Notes under the pieces: generated by a model
The model's database searches: none
What the model was told of the DNA's origin: nothing
Seen by the model: the letters and a program-made list of their open reading frames with translations, nothing else
Origin: Sambucus nigra
Taxonomy: Eukaryota; Streptophyta; Magnoliopsida; Dipsacales; Adoxaceae
NCBI GenBank assembly: GCA_949130495.1
Contig: OX422209.1
Location: forward strand, 692,836,757-692,900,756
DNA: 64,000 nucleotides
Direction: 5' to 3'
Position numbers and translations under genes: made by a program
Shown: in pieces, positions 45,750 to 58,690 of the stretch
How the letters are laid out: the number at the start of each line of letters is the position of its first letter
Numbering within the stretch: the stretch's first letter is position 1

Positions 45750-48367
45750 TGTCACACCCCAAACCCAATATCCATACTAATCATTTCTTATTAGAATAAT
45801 TAGATCATAATCTTGAGGCCATTGGAAATATAATTCATTTATCAATATTTTCCTACATAATGTGCACAATGAACATAATATTATTCTTATTCCATACCGA
45901 AATCAATATCAGAGTCGTAATTAAGCAGACATACAATAATGTGATTAACTATGATAAACTCAATCCATGCTAACTCAATATATACAATATGTGAGTGTAT
46001 TAAATCCTCAGTGTGACAATGACAAAACTCTTTCTAACGGTGCAACTCTCAAATTCTGATCATATGACATCCTAGCTGGCAGCATACAACCTTGAGAATG
46101 TTAAAATATAAACCGTAAGCATTAAGCTTAGTGAGGTACTCCTTCTCTGGAATGAAATAATAGTTCTATATCAAATCTGTGGATATTAATCCAACCAATC
46201 ATGCCATACAAAGAATTAACAATTATATATATCAAATCTCAACTAAACTCAACAAAGCCTTTTCCCAATTATTTGGGGTCGGATAATATATATCAAATCT
46301 GTGGATATTAAATCCAACCAATACCGCCATATAATGAATTAACAGTTATATATCAAATTTGTGGATATTAAATCCAATCAATCCTGCCATATAATGAATT
46401 AACAGTTATATATCAAATTTGTGGATATTAAATCTAATCAATCATGTCCGTTGGAAATAACAAATCCTGGACCATAAGGCCCAAATAATTCTGCCCATTG
46501 GCAATGACAATTCTTCCCATCGACAATAGTATGTCTGCCCATTGGCAATAATAATTCTACCCATTGGAAATAATAAGTCTTCCCATTGGCAATAGTAATT
46601 ATTCCCATTGGCAATAATAAGTCTTCCCATTGGTAATAACAAATCCTGGAACATAAGTTCCAACAAATCATTGGATCTTTGTCCAAATCCAATCCTGAAA
46701 CCCAAACAAATCCTGGATATTTTAATATCCAAACAAATCCTGAATACCAAAGTATTCAAACCCTGGATCATGAGACCTAAACAAATCCTAGATATTTTAA
46801 TATCCAAACAAATCCTGAATACCAAAGTATTCAAACAAATTCGTTCTTAGAGCTATATTCATATATATGTATGTATGAAATAATCACAAGTACACTCACC
46901 TTGGTAATTTAATAGGATTTCCTTTTCCTTTGTTTGGCACTTGTTCAACTGGTTCTTATTCCCTTCCTATCATTCTTACAATATTAATAGCATCATAAGA
47001 ATATCAACAATCCAAGGAATATCTCAAACATAACTCAATTAATAAGTATCATATGATTCTATTCAAATCATTTATCACAAGTGAAGTTCCATCCAAATTA
47101 ATGTTAATATATTTGACATATTCAAATCATAGACCAAACATACATTCATTTCTTATTGGTAATTCAATCCTTATCATATTAGGATTCCAATACAAAGGAC
47201 ACCACATAATTTATAGTCTCCTAGAGCAAGATAGGCCCATTTCTTTACCACATAGCAAATCTGCCCTATAGGCTCTTTTATCGTTCATTCAACTTCCATG
47301 AATTTTCATAATTTTTCTACATCATAAATTTCTATGATATTTCACCCAACATCAGTAAACATATTAAAAAATATAAAATTACAGTTTCATAATTTTTAAG
47401 GTTTATATGATATGTCAAGCAAAACATCGAACACATGGCGGGCATACTTTCACCTTTAGGGCATATTTCATACCCTAACTTCAAACTCTCACCAAATACT
47501 CATTTCTTGGTATTTTCACATGATTTTCGGAAATGTCACACACATATGAGTCCACATTAATCTCCAATTGTAATCAATCAATTTCATCAATCATATAAAA
47601 AGATACGGAAATTTGAATAATCAAGGTTACTAAACAAAGTAGTTTACACATTCAACTTTGTTTAAACTTGAATATATCCAAACATATACATCAAGGGCTG
47701 AAAGTTTAGTAAAAAAATGATAATTTCTATCATCTAAGTCAAAAATATAAGAAAAATAACAAGATTTGGGGTTAGGATTACCTTCGGGACTTTTACGTAA
47801 TTTCCACGGATTTTTCTCCAAATTTTCTCCTCACTTTTTTTTCCTAAACTTTCCAATTCTCTCTTCCTCTCAAGCCAAACTCTTTAATGGATGAGTTATG
47901 ATGAATGAGGGGATTATTTCAAGCCTTTAAAGTCGTCCAAAACCAACATCCTTCTTTAACCAATCAAAATCCACCATTTGTTAGCCTAATAAGACGAAAT
48001 ATTATTTAACGAATGGACAAATTTGTCCATGCTTCGTAATTCCAGCATAACTTCTCGCTCGGACCTCTGTCTAACACAACGTTTGTCGTGTTACAAACCT
48101 AATTCATATATATAGAACTATCTAGTTTATACCTAAAGTCAACTATTATATCATACATGTCAAAACTAGCCTTAAACATGAACATTCTTACCGAAAACTT
48201 CAAAATCTCCCATTTGTAACTAATTCGACATTTTCATGCTTTCTGAAGGTAGGATTAGACTAAACATAATAACTTAACATCATATATATTATTAACAAAC
48301 TACTCATATCACATAAGCTAAGAATTCTTTAATCATAATTAATCATAATTATATTCGGGTTGTTACA
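45750..48367 (-). repeat. 5' LTR of the nested Gypsy element
   Basis: It pairs with 39435-42060 and carries the same tandem arrays (60-bp units around 46155-46445, 22-bp units at 46490-46640). It lacks a 36-base stretch present near 39709 in the other LTR and has the 46-bp insertion at 46240. Confidence 0.95.
46240..46285. mobile_element. 46-bp insertion with 15-bp target duplication, AU-SINE-like 3' fragment
   Basis: The inserted bases include ACTCAACAAAGCCTTTTCCC and ATTTGGGGTCGG, wording typical of the end of plant AU-type SINEs. It is flanked by ATATATATCAAATCT at 46225-46239 and 46286-46300. The partner LTR at 39870-39940 has one uninterrupted copy of the target. The family name is inference from the motif; the insertion itself is plain from the LTR comparison. 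Confidence 0.7.
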
Positions 48368-48461
48368 GTCTCGCAAAGCGAAACCCAAAGAAGGAACCCC
48401 CCGATACACTACTACTCGACAGTGTCGATTGTCGAGATCCATTATGCCATCAGTACCCAAA

Positions 48462-48462
<1 letters not shown>

Positions 48463-48542
<80 letters not shown>
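48463..48542. repeat. (TA)n microsatellite, about 40 units
   Basis: An unbroken TA run of about 80 bases in the first LTR. The third LTR has about 36 bases at 61200 and the middle LTR only a few units at 54841. It explains the Ile-Tyr repeat frames over this stretch on both strands. Confidence 0.97.
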
Positions 48543-48543
<1 letters not shown>

Positions 48544-49971
48544 CTCATTTTATTATACAGATCATAATTGTAAGTCCGGATAATGTCTCCCAGAATGAGA
48601 TTACGTCCTTGTTCATTTATATATATAAATTCGAATCTAAATTTATCGGAAGGAGGAAAATACACCTTACTAGGATTTTATCTTTATATACATAAGTATA
48701 TTATATGATGTCTCATTTGCATATTCAAATAATAAACTATACGCATCTAGTATATAATTATACCTATCATAACATAAGTATAATAGCCATCCTACCGAGC
48801 TATAACTCGAGGATGCAGTCTCATAGTGTCGATCCCAAATCCGGGTTTATTCACTGTACCACGGTACCAATCCAGACTTACTCAATGGTCTTGGTAAAAT
48901 ACACACAACGGTGGAGGAGGTCGTAATCCCTCTACAAGTGGAGTACACACATCGCACTCGAACGCGGGACGATATGACCTGGGGATATACTCACCCTGCT
49001 TCTTAAACCAGGGGATTCACCCACATCGTGAAACCTCCCTGGATCGCACTAGAGAAAATATATCATCTGGCTGCTCCAACCCCACACCAAAAGGAAAGCC
49101 CGTGGAACCAACCTCTAAGATACATATATACCAATCACATACAGATATATATGTATTCATATCATAGATAATATATACTATAATCACGTCGTATGTATTT
49201 ATAACCTATTTCACTTCTCAAATATATAAATGGCTATAATTGCCAACTCATATAGCAATAGCCGATACAAATGATCCCATTTGTGATAGCATGAGTATTT
49301 ACAAACTTAAAATACTAAGCCAAATAATTTTCCCCTTACTTAAAATATAACTCCACCTTCATCACTTTTAAGGATTTATCCGTCTCGAATATACCAATTC
49401 ACAATAATTAAATAAGTATACCCTCAACTTATTTAAGTCCCAAAGATAACGTATCACCTATAACACTAGTCGTCAATAGACGCATTGGGTAACCTCTACA
49501 TCCTCTTTAGTTCATAACCTAAATTTCATCCTAGTTGCCTCGGAGGATTTTCTCAAACACAATTGACATATACTTACATATTCTACGCGCATAAATATAC
49601 ATATATGTAATTTCCCACCGAAATACCAACTCGAGTGTTACTCATTCTAAGCACGCTTAATTAAATAGTCGTGGATTCCATTTTCTACGCACCCAAGGTC
49701 TGAATTTCACTCAAATAATAATTTAGAGGTCCCCACTCTATTTTTGGGTGCCCCAAATAGCTAATTTCTCAATTGATTTAATTTCCTCAAAAATATAATT
49801 TTAGTGCCACCCGATTTTGGCACCCTTTTTTCCCCCATAAATTCCCTCAATTTGCTAGAAATAATCACCCCCCTAGTTGGATATTTAATTCCTTAATTTG
49901 AACAAGATACAAACCAAAAATTTGGGATTTTATCCCATTAAAATATCACAAGCCGAAATTCCCAAAATAAT

Positions 49972-50019
49972 TGTTTGATCGATCGATCGACCCTTTGCAA
50001 TCGATCGATCGATCAAACA
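49972..50019. repeat. ATCGAT hairpin of the first LTR
   Basis: Perfect 19-base arms TGTTTGATCGATCGATCGA (49972-49990) and its inverse (50001-50019) enclose a 10-base loop. Each arm is itself largely palindromic. Confidence 0.95.
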
Positions 50020-51740
50020 GGGCAGCTTCTTCTTCACCCTTGTTTCGGCCATTAACAACCTCCAACCTTATTTTTATTCTAGTCCCAACCATATACAAAC
50101 CCAACCAACTACATATACTCCGAGAAAATAGGGTCTAATCATCATAGATCCAAGGATCGATAACAAATTCCAATTAATTTCTAATTTCCTTAATTCGATT
50201 ATTGTTCGGGGTTTACTCGTTACTCTTCCAAAAAACCCATTTTTATTCACGAAAACCCAACCCAAAATCTTCTGGGTTTTATTAGTACCAATTTTTATAT
50301 GAGATTTATTCTTAAAAAGAATAAAGCAAGTAAACAGTTGCCTCGTGTATAAAATCCGACGACCTCGAGTCGAATCCCGCGGAGTTTGGCCCGAAAATCC
50401 CTTTCCTCTCTTCCTTTCTCCTATTCCTCTCTTTCTTTCTTCTTTTTCTCTCTTTTCTCTCACTCTCTCGTGACTTAAATAGAGAGAAATACGGGTTTAT
50501 CACTCATAAACCCAAAAATGACTCGTTTACTGAATTACGAGTCCCTATCAACCCAAAAATTCTCGGATCCTAAACATTACCCCTAGATACTCAATTCTGA
50601 CTATCTCGGCCATTCCGAAACAAACCAAACACTCTAAATCTCCATCCGAGGTACTTGATCGCAATCCACTAATTAAACCCAATACATCACAAAGCGAGTT
50701 TTCCAATTAAAATATTATCCTCTGTTGCTTTACCCAGCTGCGACATGTAATTAAAATATTCCAACTTATTTACTTAATCCCAAAAGTAAATGTAACACAC
50801 CTATGTAATCATCTAACCCTCTTAAACTCAAAAAATATTATTCTGGGAAATTTCCTCAAACCTCTAAATTACACCCATTTATGAAATTTAATCATCCCTA
50901 AAAGTGCGGGGTGTTACATACTCCCCCCTTATAACATAATTTCGTCCTCGAAATTCGGGTATAACCTACACCACCAACCTAGGATAACTAATACCTATGT
51001 CGAATGGTACTATCCAAATGGTACCCTACCATATACTCCCTCGCGGTATCCGCGCACTAGCTTAACCACAAGCTTAACTATGTCTCTATAGGCTACGACA
51101 TACCTAGTGCTACTATAGTCGCACATAACGAGCCCATAACCGCTGCTCTAATTTATTGATCCTATCGGAGATTTGCTGCTCCAAGCGTCCACTTGTCTAC
51201 ATCAGGACATCTAACTCCTTCCAAAAGGAAGTTAGCATAACGCTTGACCACTCCCGTCATATGATTGCTTATCTTAGGTGTAATAACTCTCGTTGCACCT
51301 ACACCATTGGGTTATCGCGTGCCTCCTGCGACGATCCGTCCAACCCATTCCAAAACCATTGAGAACTGCTTAGCAGCATAACCTTCAGCTTATAGAATGC
51401 ACCACTTCTACTTTAGGCAATATATAAAATCAACTTACCAAGGTATTGTAAACGTCGCACTGCCTTGACCTAGTACTAACATCTGGGTTTTCCTAACCCG
51501 AATACTTCAAACTCCACTCTTTCCTATAACTAGAAATGCATTCCTTCATAAAGTTAACCCACCACTCTACTTGTGGTTAACTCACAACTATCTCCGTATA
51601 TTGGCGCCACTAATCCTTCTGACCTTATGTCCTAATAATCCTACGCTCGATGTGTTTCCAACACACGTAAAATGATTACTAACCTAACTATGTTCCTAGT
51701 GCCCAAGACTTATCTCAATTTCCAACATTCGCTCGGTTCC

Positions 51741-51830
51741 ATGCGTGGGACGTCTCGCAAAGTGAAATCCAGAAAAGAACCCTCCCGTTACACTACTTCC
51801 TCGCATTATCGGTCATCGAGACATAATGGC
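51741..51830. repeat. 90-bp module, internal copy A1
   Basis: ATGCGTGGGACGTCTCGCAA, then AAGTGAAATCC, GAACCCTCC and GTCATCGAGACATAATGG. The same order of words is found in the LTRs (54735, 61091) and in the other internal copies. Confidence 0.8.
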
Positions 51831-52239
51831 CTAAGGCATGCTAATTGGACATTCTAAAACCCAACCTCACTAACCTACCAACACTCTTCTACCACTATCC
51901 TTATATCTAAGCGAAATGGAAAGTCTAACTAATCGGGAGACCTACTCTCTGCAAAGGTGTTTCGAACATGCTTTCCCCAACACATTACATCCCAAAATTT
52001 ACCTTCTGAACAAGGCTTGGCCCTAAGCTTCAAATTTATTTCCTTTGCCTTACCTCACCCACAGGCTTGCGGTGAGAGAACTATTTCAGTGCTTTTCTAT
52101 AGCACTTCCACCTACATAAGCATGTAATCATTGCACGACTCTCAGTCCTTAATGTTTTATCTACACTAGTTAACTTATCGACCAAATCATTATCCTTGCT
52201 TCGCATAACATCTCTCCACTCCCTACGTCATTAAGGTTC

Positions 52240-52330
52240 ATGCGTGGAGCGTCTCGCAAGCGAAATCCAAAAATAGAACCCCTCCAATACACTATTACTT
52301 AACTTTGTCAGTCATGGAGGTCCATTAGCT
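52240..52330. repeat. 90-bp module, internal copy B1
   Basis: TGCGTGGAGCGTCTCGCAAG, then CGAAATCC, AGAACCCCTCC, ACACTATTACTTAAC and GGAGGTCCATTAG. A second copy within the same internal domain, closer to the LTR version at ACACTATTACT. Confidence 0.8.
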
Positions 52331-53967
52331 TCAATTATGCAACCGAGAAAACCCTATCCCCTCTATCTACAAAATGTGGTCAGAACTCCTATTTCCTTCT
52401 AGAAGCCACACCAGCAAGCGCTTGTACTAACACTAAGTCCTTAGCGCCAATAACCATGAGCTTAAACTCACAGCTCAGTAGTAAATCCTGTGTACCTTAA
52501 ATCATACCTATAAGGTCACCACTCTAAAATCGAGAAAATGGAACATCTACTCATCAATGTTCCATCCACCCATATAACAAAGGTGAACTCAACCTGTATC
52601 CAGGTGAGATATCGCAACAACGACCCGTTCCACCGTGGAACCGCTGATACGATAGTCTTGCAATCATTAGCCTGCTATCGCTCTTAATACACAATAACAT
52701 TATTCTTATAATAGTACCCTACTCGTATATCGCATATAAGACGAGTAGTACAAACCAAAAACAAATTCAAAATAAAACCCCACTACCACAGAAAAACATC
52801 TAGCCATACATTATATAATGTTATTGGTATCGCCAGTAAACTCGAATCACACACGGATCTAGGGTTAGAAAAATACCGTGACCCAAATCTTGTCACACGA
52901 CGTATACCTCCTTCATCCTAGGTGAAACTGATAACGAAATTCTTACCAATCTCCCTATCTAATCCAAATGGTTCTTGGACATCGTACACTTGCCCTAACT
53001 GAACCAAAATTTCTAACTAAATGCCTCATCCAGGCACCCCACTCTTGTCCTTTTTCTCTTATCGAGAAAGGACAAATCGTGTGGCTCAACACTCCACATC
53101 ATTATATCTCCATCTCTGGCCTTCCTAACCATGTAAAAGTTATCAGTACTTCAAAGTCTATATCCCCGATCCTGACAATCGCCTTCATAGTTCCCTTAAC
53201 TTCTTTATTTACTGCCTGCCTCTGACCGATCCTTATATGAATAATCCAAAAACTCCATTCTCTTCCTTCCTAATTAACCAAAGGAATTTACGGTTAAAAC
53301 CGTCTATGAGATACTTCTAAGAGAAAAACATTCCGCTCCCCTGAATAAGGTGATCACCGTTCCCATCATTTCAATACTGCTCCTACAAGGGAAATTTTTT
53401 CCAACAATTGTCACATATGGGTATTTCCATACCCTGCTCTAAGCCTAAACTTCTGAGCCTTCTACTTCCCCTAGATCATGCTACACTTATTCTGCATGAC
53501 TTAACATCAACGTATGGTCCTTATCAAAGACCCTTTGAACCTTTCCCTAGTTCTAGCTTCGCTGGGTAATTCAACTTTAGCACCACTCTCTACTATAGCG
53601 GTACTTGGACGATTATCACTACTATACTTTAGTGGCCGTCATAGCAATCCTTAACAACACCTCAAAGGGGATGACCTTAACTTCGGTCCTCATCCCCGAC
53701 TTCAACATATAGCTCCTTCTAATCCATGCCTCCTGCTACCCTCGTAACGGACTTCCCTGGTCGCCCTTCCTCGATCAGCAAACAAATCTCAAACGAGCAC
53801 GCAAAAGATTTACTATAATCTTATGTAATAGCCGAAGAACAAAATCTTACAAGAGGAATCAATGATCCTAATATTAAGACTCTATTTCAAATCGAAAGCA
53901 ACGCTGAAAGCGTAGTACGTCCGTACAGATTCTTAAGGACACTAGAACCTAATGCTCTGATACCATC

Positions 53968-56900
53968 TGTAACACCCCGCCTAATAGGATATCGGGCGAT
54001 CACTCCTATAACAAATTACAACAGGAGTCGTATATGGTTCATTCTTAGCATCACTATCGAAAACCAAACTAATTACTAATAACCTATTAGGCTGGCGTTA
54101 AAATTTTATTTAACTATTTTTGTAAACAAATTAATCATTTATAATAATAACAACAGTTTATAAGAAGAACTAAAACAAAATAAAATCACCGAACACTCGG
54201 TTTAACATTATACAACCAAATAAAATGGCCGCACTAAAAAGGCGGTAAAAGAATAACTAAATGAGATTGGGTGATTAGCCTGAATGTTTATGCAGTATCT
54301 CTTATCCAGATTATAAGGAAGGAAGCATCTATAGTATACCTGCATGCATCCACAGCTGTTGCAGCAGACGTCTGACTCGAAGGAATCATCATTCAGGCAT
54401 CCTGTGTCTGGACACCTATAATACACACATATGTATAGCAAGAAGAAAAAAAAAGATAAACGGGTCAGAGCCCGAGTTGTAAAAATATTTGGCAAGTGCA
54501 TAATTGCTTTATTTATGAAAAACAAGTTTTTTCTCTCATATTTAAAATTGGTATCGCACTCCCATGAGATACCCCTCACCCCTCTTCTAATAGTGCACAG
54601 CTAACGCATCCGTTTAAGACTTCCTAGTTAAGTTACCCCGCCTAAATAATCTAATTCACATGTCTGCTAGAAACCTCAAAAACCTAAGTACTAAGGGCTA
54701 AACTTCTCTCCATTATCAACACTGCACTGCGTTCGTGCGTGGGGTGTCTCGTGAAGCAAAAGCCAAATAAGGAACCGCCCCGATACGTTACTGCTCGGCA
54801 GTGTCGATTGTCGAGATCCATTATGCCCTCAGTACCCAAAGTATATATATACATAAACTCATTTTATTATACACATCATAATTGTAAGTCCGGATAATGT
54901 CTCCCGGAATGAGATTACATCCTTGTTCATTTATATATATAAATCCGGATCTAAATTTATCAGAAGGAGGAAAATACACCTTAGTACGATTTTCACTTTG
55001 TATACATAAGTATATTATATGATGTCTCATTTGCATATTCAAACAATATACTATATGCATGTAGTATATAATTATACCTATCACAACATAAGTATAATAA
55101 TGATCCTACCGAGATATAACTCGAGGATGCGTCCTCATAGTGCCGATCCCAAATTCGGGTTTACTCATTGTACCATGGTACCAAGCCAGACTTACTCAAT
55201 GGTCTTGGTTAAATACACACAACGGTCGAGGCGATCATATTTCCTCTGCAAGCGGAGTACACATATCACACTCGAACGCGGGACGAGATGACCTGGGGAT
55301 ATACTCACCCTGCTCCTCAAGCCAGGGGATTCACCCACATCGCGCAACCTCCCTGGATCGCACTAGAGAAAATATATCATCTGGATGTTCCAACCCTACG
55401 CCAAAGGAAAGCCCGTGGAACTAGCCTCTAAGATACAAATATACCAATCACATAAAGATATATATGTATTCATATCATAGATAATATATACTATAATCAC
55501 ATCGTATATATTTATAACCTATTTCACTTCTCAAATATATAAATGGCTATAATTGCCAACTCATATAGCAATAGCCGACACAAATGATCCCATTTGTGAT
55601 AGCATGAGTATTTACAAACTTGAAATACTAAGCCAAATAATTTCCCTCTTACTTAAAATATAACCCCCACCTTCATCACTTTTAAGGATTTATCCTTCTC
55701 AAATATACCAATTCACAATAATTAAATAAGTATACCCTCAACTTATTTAAGTCCCAAAGATAACGTATCACCTATAACACTAGTCGTCAATTGACGCATT
55801 GGGTAACTGCTACATCCTCTTTAGTTCATAACCCAAATTTCATCCTAGTTGCCTCGGGGGATTTTCTCAAACAAAATTGACATATACTTACATATTCTAC
55901 CCGCATAATTATACATATATGTAATTGCCCACGGAAATACCAACTCGAGTGTTACTCATTCTAAGCACCCTTAATTAAATAAGTCGTGGATTCTATTTTC
56001 CACGAACCCAAGGTCTGAATTTTGCTCAAATAATAATTTAGAGGTCCCCACTCAATTTTTGGGTGCCCCAAAGAACTAATTTCTCAATTGATTTAATTTC
56101 CTCGAAAATATAATTTTAGTGCCACCCGATATTGGCACCCTTTTTACCCCCATAAATTCCCTCAATTTTCAAGAAATAATCCCCCCCCCTAGTTGGATAT
56201 TTAATTCATTAATTTAAACAAGTTACAAACCATAAATTTGGGATTTTATCCCATTAAAACATCACAAGACGAAATTTCCAAAATAACTGGTTGATTGATC
56301 GATCGACCCTTGGCCATCGATCGATCGATCAAACAGGGAAACTTCTTATTCGCCCCTATTTCGGCCATTAACAACCTCCAACCTTATTTTTCTTCTACTC
56401 CCAACCATATACAAACTCATCCAACTACATATACTCGAAGAAAATAGGTTCTAATCATCCTCGAACCAAGAATCGACAACAAATTCCAATTAATTTCTAA
56501 CTTCCTTAATTCGATTATTGTTCGGGGTTTACTCGTTAATCTTCCAAACAATCCCGTTTTGATTCATGAAAACCCAACCCAAAATCTTCAAGGTTTTATT
56601 ATTACCAATTTTGATATGATATTTATGCTTAAAAAGAATAAAGCAAGTAAACACTTTCCTCGTGGATAAAATCCGACGATCTCGAGTCGAATCCCACGGA
56701 GTTTGGCCCGGAAATCCCTTTCCTCTCTTCCTTTCTCCTCTTCCTCTCTTTCCTTCTTTTTTTTTCTCTCTTTTCTCCCACTCTCTCATGACTTACATAG
56801 AGACAAAATAAGGGTTTATCCCTTATAATCCCAAAAATGACTCGTTTACTCAATTACGAGTTCCTATTAACTAAAAAATTCTCGGAACCTAAACATTACC

Positions 56901-57243
56901 CCCGGATACTCTATTCTGACTATCTCGGCTTGGCCATTCCGAAACCATCCACACACTCGAAATATCCATCCGAGGTACTTGACCACAATCCACTAATTAA
57001 ACCCAATTCATCACAAAACGGGTTTTCCAATTAAAATATTATCCTCTCTCGCTTTACCCAGTTGCGAAATGTAATTAAAATAATCTAACTTATTTACTTA
57101 ATCCCAAAAGTAAATGTAACACACCTCTGTAATCATCTAACCCTTATAAACTCCAAAAATTATTATTCAGGGAAATTTCCTCAAACCTCCAAATTACACC
57201 CATTTATGAAATTTAATCATCCCCAAAAGTGCGGGGTGTTACA
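53968..57243 (-). repeat. Middle LTR of the non-coding element
   Basis: 3276 bases from TGTAACACCCC to GGGGTGTTACA. It is flanked on the left by the primer site of internal domain 1 and on the right by the purine tract of internal domain 2, so it serves both units. It contains the module (54735-54828), a CT-rich leader (56715-56785) and a decayed hairpin (56288-56335). Confidence 0.95.
56288..56335. repeat. ATCGAT hairpin of the middle LTR, decayed
   Basis: The right arm is perfect (56317-56335); the left arm (56288-56306) has two substitutions relative to the first and third LTRs. Confidence 0.9.
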
Positions 57244-58097
57244 TACTCGCCCCCTTACAATTGAATTTCATCCTCAAAATTCGGGTATAACCTACCAACC
57301 TAGGATAGATAATACCTAAGTTGAATGGTACTATCCAAATGGTACCCTACCATATACTCCCTCGTGGTATCCACGCACTAGCTTAACCATAAGCTTAACT
57401 ATGTCTCTATAGGCTACGGCACTACCTCGGTCGGAAGGTTGAATCTTACGTCACAATGCACCTAGTGCTACTACAGTAGCACGTAACAAGCCCATAACTG
57501 CCGCTCTAATTTATTTATCCTATCGGAGATTTCCTACTCCATGCATTCACTTGTCTACATCAGGACATCTAACTCCTTCCAAAAGGAAGTTAGCTTAATG
57601 CTTGACCACTCTCGTCATCTGATTGCTTATCTTAGGTGTACTAACTCTCATTGCACCTACACCATTGGGTTGTCACGTGCCTCTTGCGATGATCCATCCA
57701 ACCCATTCCAAAATCATTGAGAACTGCTTCGCAGCATAACCTTCAGCTTATAGAATACGCCACTTCTACTTCAGGCGATAAATAAAATCAACTTACCAAA
57801 GTATTGTAAACGTCGCACTGCGTTGACCTGGTACTAACATCTGGGTTTTCCTAACCCAAATACTTCAAACTCCACTATTTCCTATAACTAGAAATGCATT
57901 CCTTCATAAATTCAACCCACCAATCTTCTTATGGTTAACTCAGAACTATATCCTTATATCAGTGCCACTAATCCTTCTGACCTTATGTCCTAATAATCCT
58001 ACGCTCGATGTGTTTCCAACACACATATAATGAATACTAAACTAACTAAGGTCCTAGTGCCCAAGACTTATCTCAATTTATGACAATCGCTCGATTT

Positions 58098-58190
58098 CAT
58101 GCGTGGGATGTCTCACAAAGCGAAATCCAGATAAGGAACCCTCCTGTTACACTACTTCCTCACATTGTCGGTCATCGAGACATAACGGCC
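58098..58190. repeat. 90-bp module, internal copy A2
   Basis: Counterpart of 51741-51830 in the second internal domain: ATGCGTGGGATGTCTCACAA, then AGCGAAATCCAGATAAGGAA and GGTCATCGAGACATAACGG. Confidence 0.8.
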
Positions 58191-58598
58191 TAAGGTATGC
58201 TAATGGGATGTTCTATAACCCTACCTCACTAACCTACCAACACTGTTCTACCACTATCCTTATATCTAAGCGAAATGGAAACTCTAATATATCGGGGAAC
58301 CTACTCTCTACAAAGGTGATACGAACATGCTTTCCCCATCACATTACCTCCCAAAATTTACCTTCTGAATAAGGCTTGGACCTAATCTTGAAATTGATTT
58401 CCTTTGCCTTACCTCACCCACAGGCTTGCAGTGAGAGAACCATTTCAGTGCTTTTCTATAGCACTTACACCTACATAAGCATGCAATCATTGCACGGCTC
58501 TCAGTCCGTAATGTTTTCTCCACACTAGGTGACTTATCGACCAAATCATTATACTGACATCGCATAACATCTCTCCACTCCCTACGTCATTAAGGTTC

Positions 58599-58690
58599 AT
58601 GCGTGGAGCATCTTGCAAGAAAAATCCAAACAAGGAACCCCACCAATAAACTATTACTTAACTTTGTCGATCGTGGAGTTCCATTAGCTT
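58599..58690. repeat. 90-bp module, internal copy B2
   Basis: Counterpart of 52240-52330: TGCGTGGAGCATCTTGCAAG, then AAATCCAAACAAGGAACCCC and CGATCGTGGAGTTCCATTAG. Confidence 0.8.

Larger units (their letters stand above)
39435..48367 (-). mobile_element. Gag-less Ty3/Gypsy element nested in the first LTR
   Basis: It starts TGTCACACCCC and ends GGTTGTTACA on the plus strand, flanked by the exact duplication GTCTC (39430-39434, 48368-48372). LTRs of 2.6 kb enclose only 3.7 kb, which hold protease, reverse transcriptase, RNase H and integrase with a chromodomain relic, all on the minus strand. Gag is absent: about 200 bases separate the primer site from the protease frame. All domains carry stops or altered catalytic residues. 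The U3 end resembles that of the element at 26216-34878. Confidence 0.95.
48373..50918 (-). repeat. First LTR of the non-coding element, right part
   Basis: Continues the LTR begun at 38644, from the module GCAAAGCGAAACC to the end GGGGTGTTACA. Contains the long TA run (48463), the palindrome hairpin (49972-50019) and a CT-rich stretch (50400-50470) that is the GA-rich leader on the minus strand. Minus-strand GGGTGAGTATATCC near 48983-48996 is a further donor-like site. Confidence 0.93.
50919..53967 (-). other. Internal domain 1 of the non-coding element
   Basis: About 3.05 kb without any recognisable retroelement protein; the longest frames (such as 52968-53225) have no domain. A purine tract on the minus strand (AAGGGGGGAGTA at 50919-50932) adjoins the left LTR. 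The primer binding site TGGTATCAGAGC is at 53965-53954 by the right LTR. Two copies of the 90-bp module lie at 51741 and 52240. It aligns end to end with 57244-60326, apart from a block of about 30 bases near 57425-57460 that is absent here. Confidence 0.9.

Noticed and set aside
48360..48695. Ile-Tyr repeat proteins on both strands
   Set aside because: Translation of a TA microsatellite.
50074..50503. Arg/Glu/Lys-rich minus-strand frames, also at 56529-56853 and 62853-63146
   Set aside because: They are translations of the GA-rich LTR leader. The frames differ between the three LTR copies and are not conserved as protein.
52968..53225. 85-codon plus-strand frame in internal domain 1
   Set aside because: The aligned stretch of internal domain 2 does not keep the frame, and it shows no domain.
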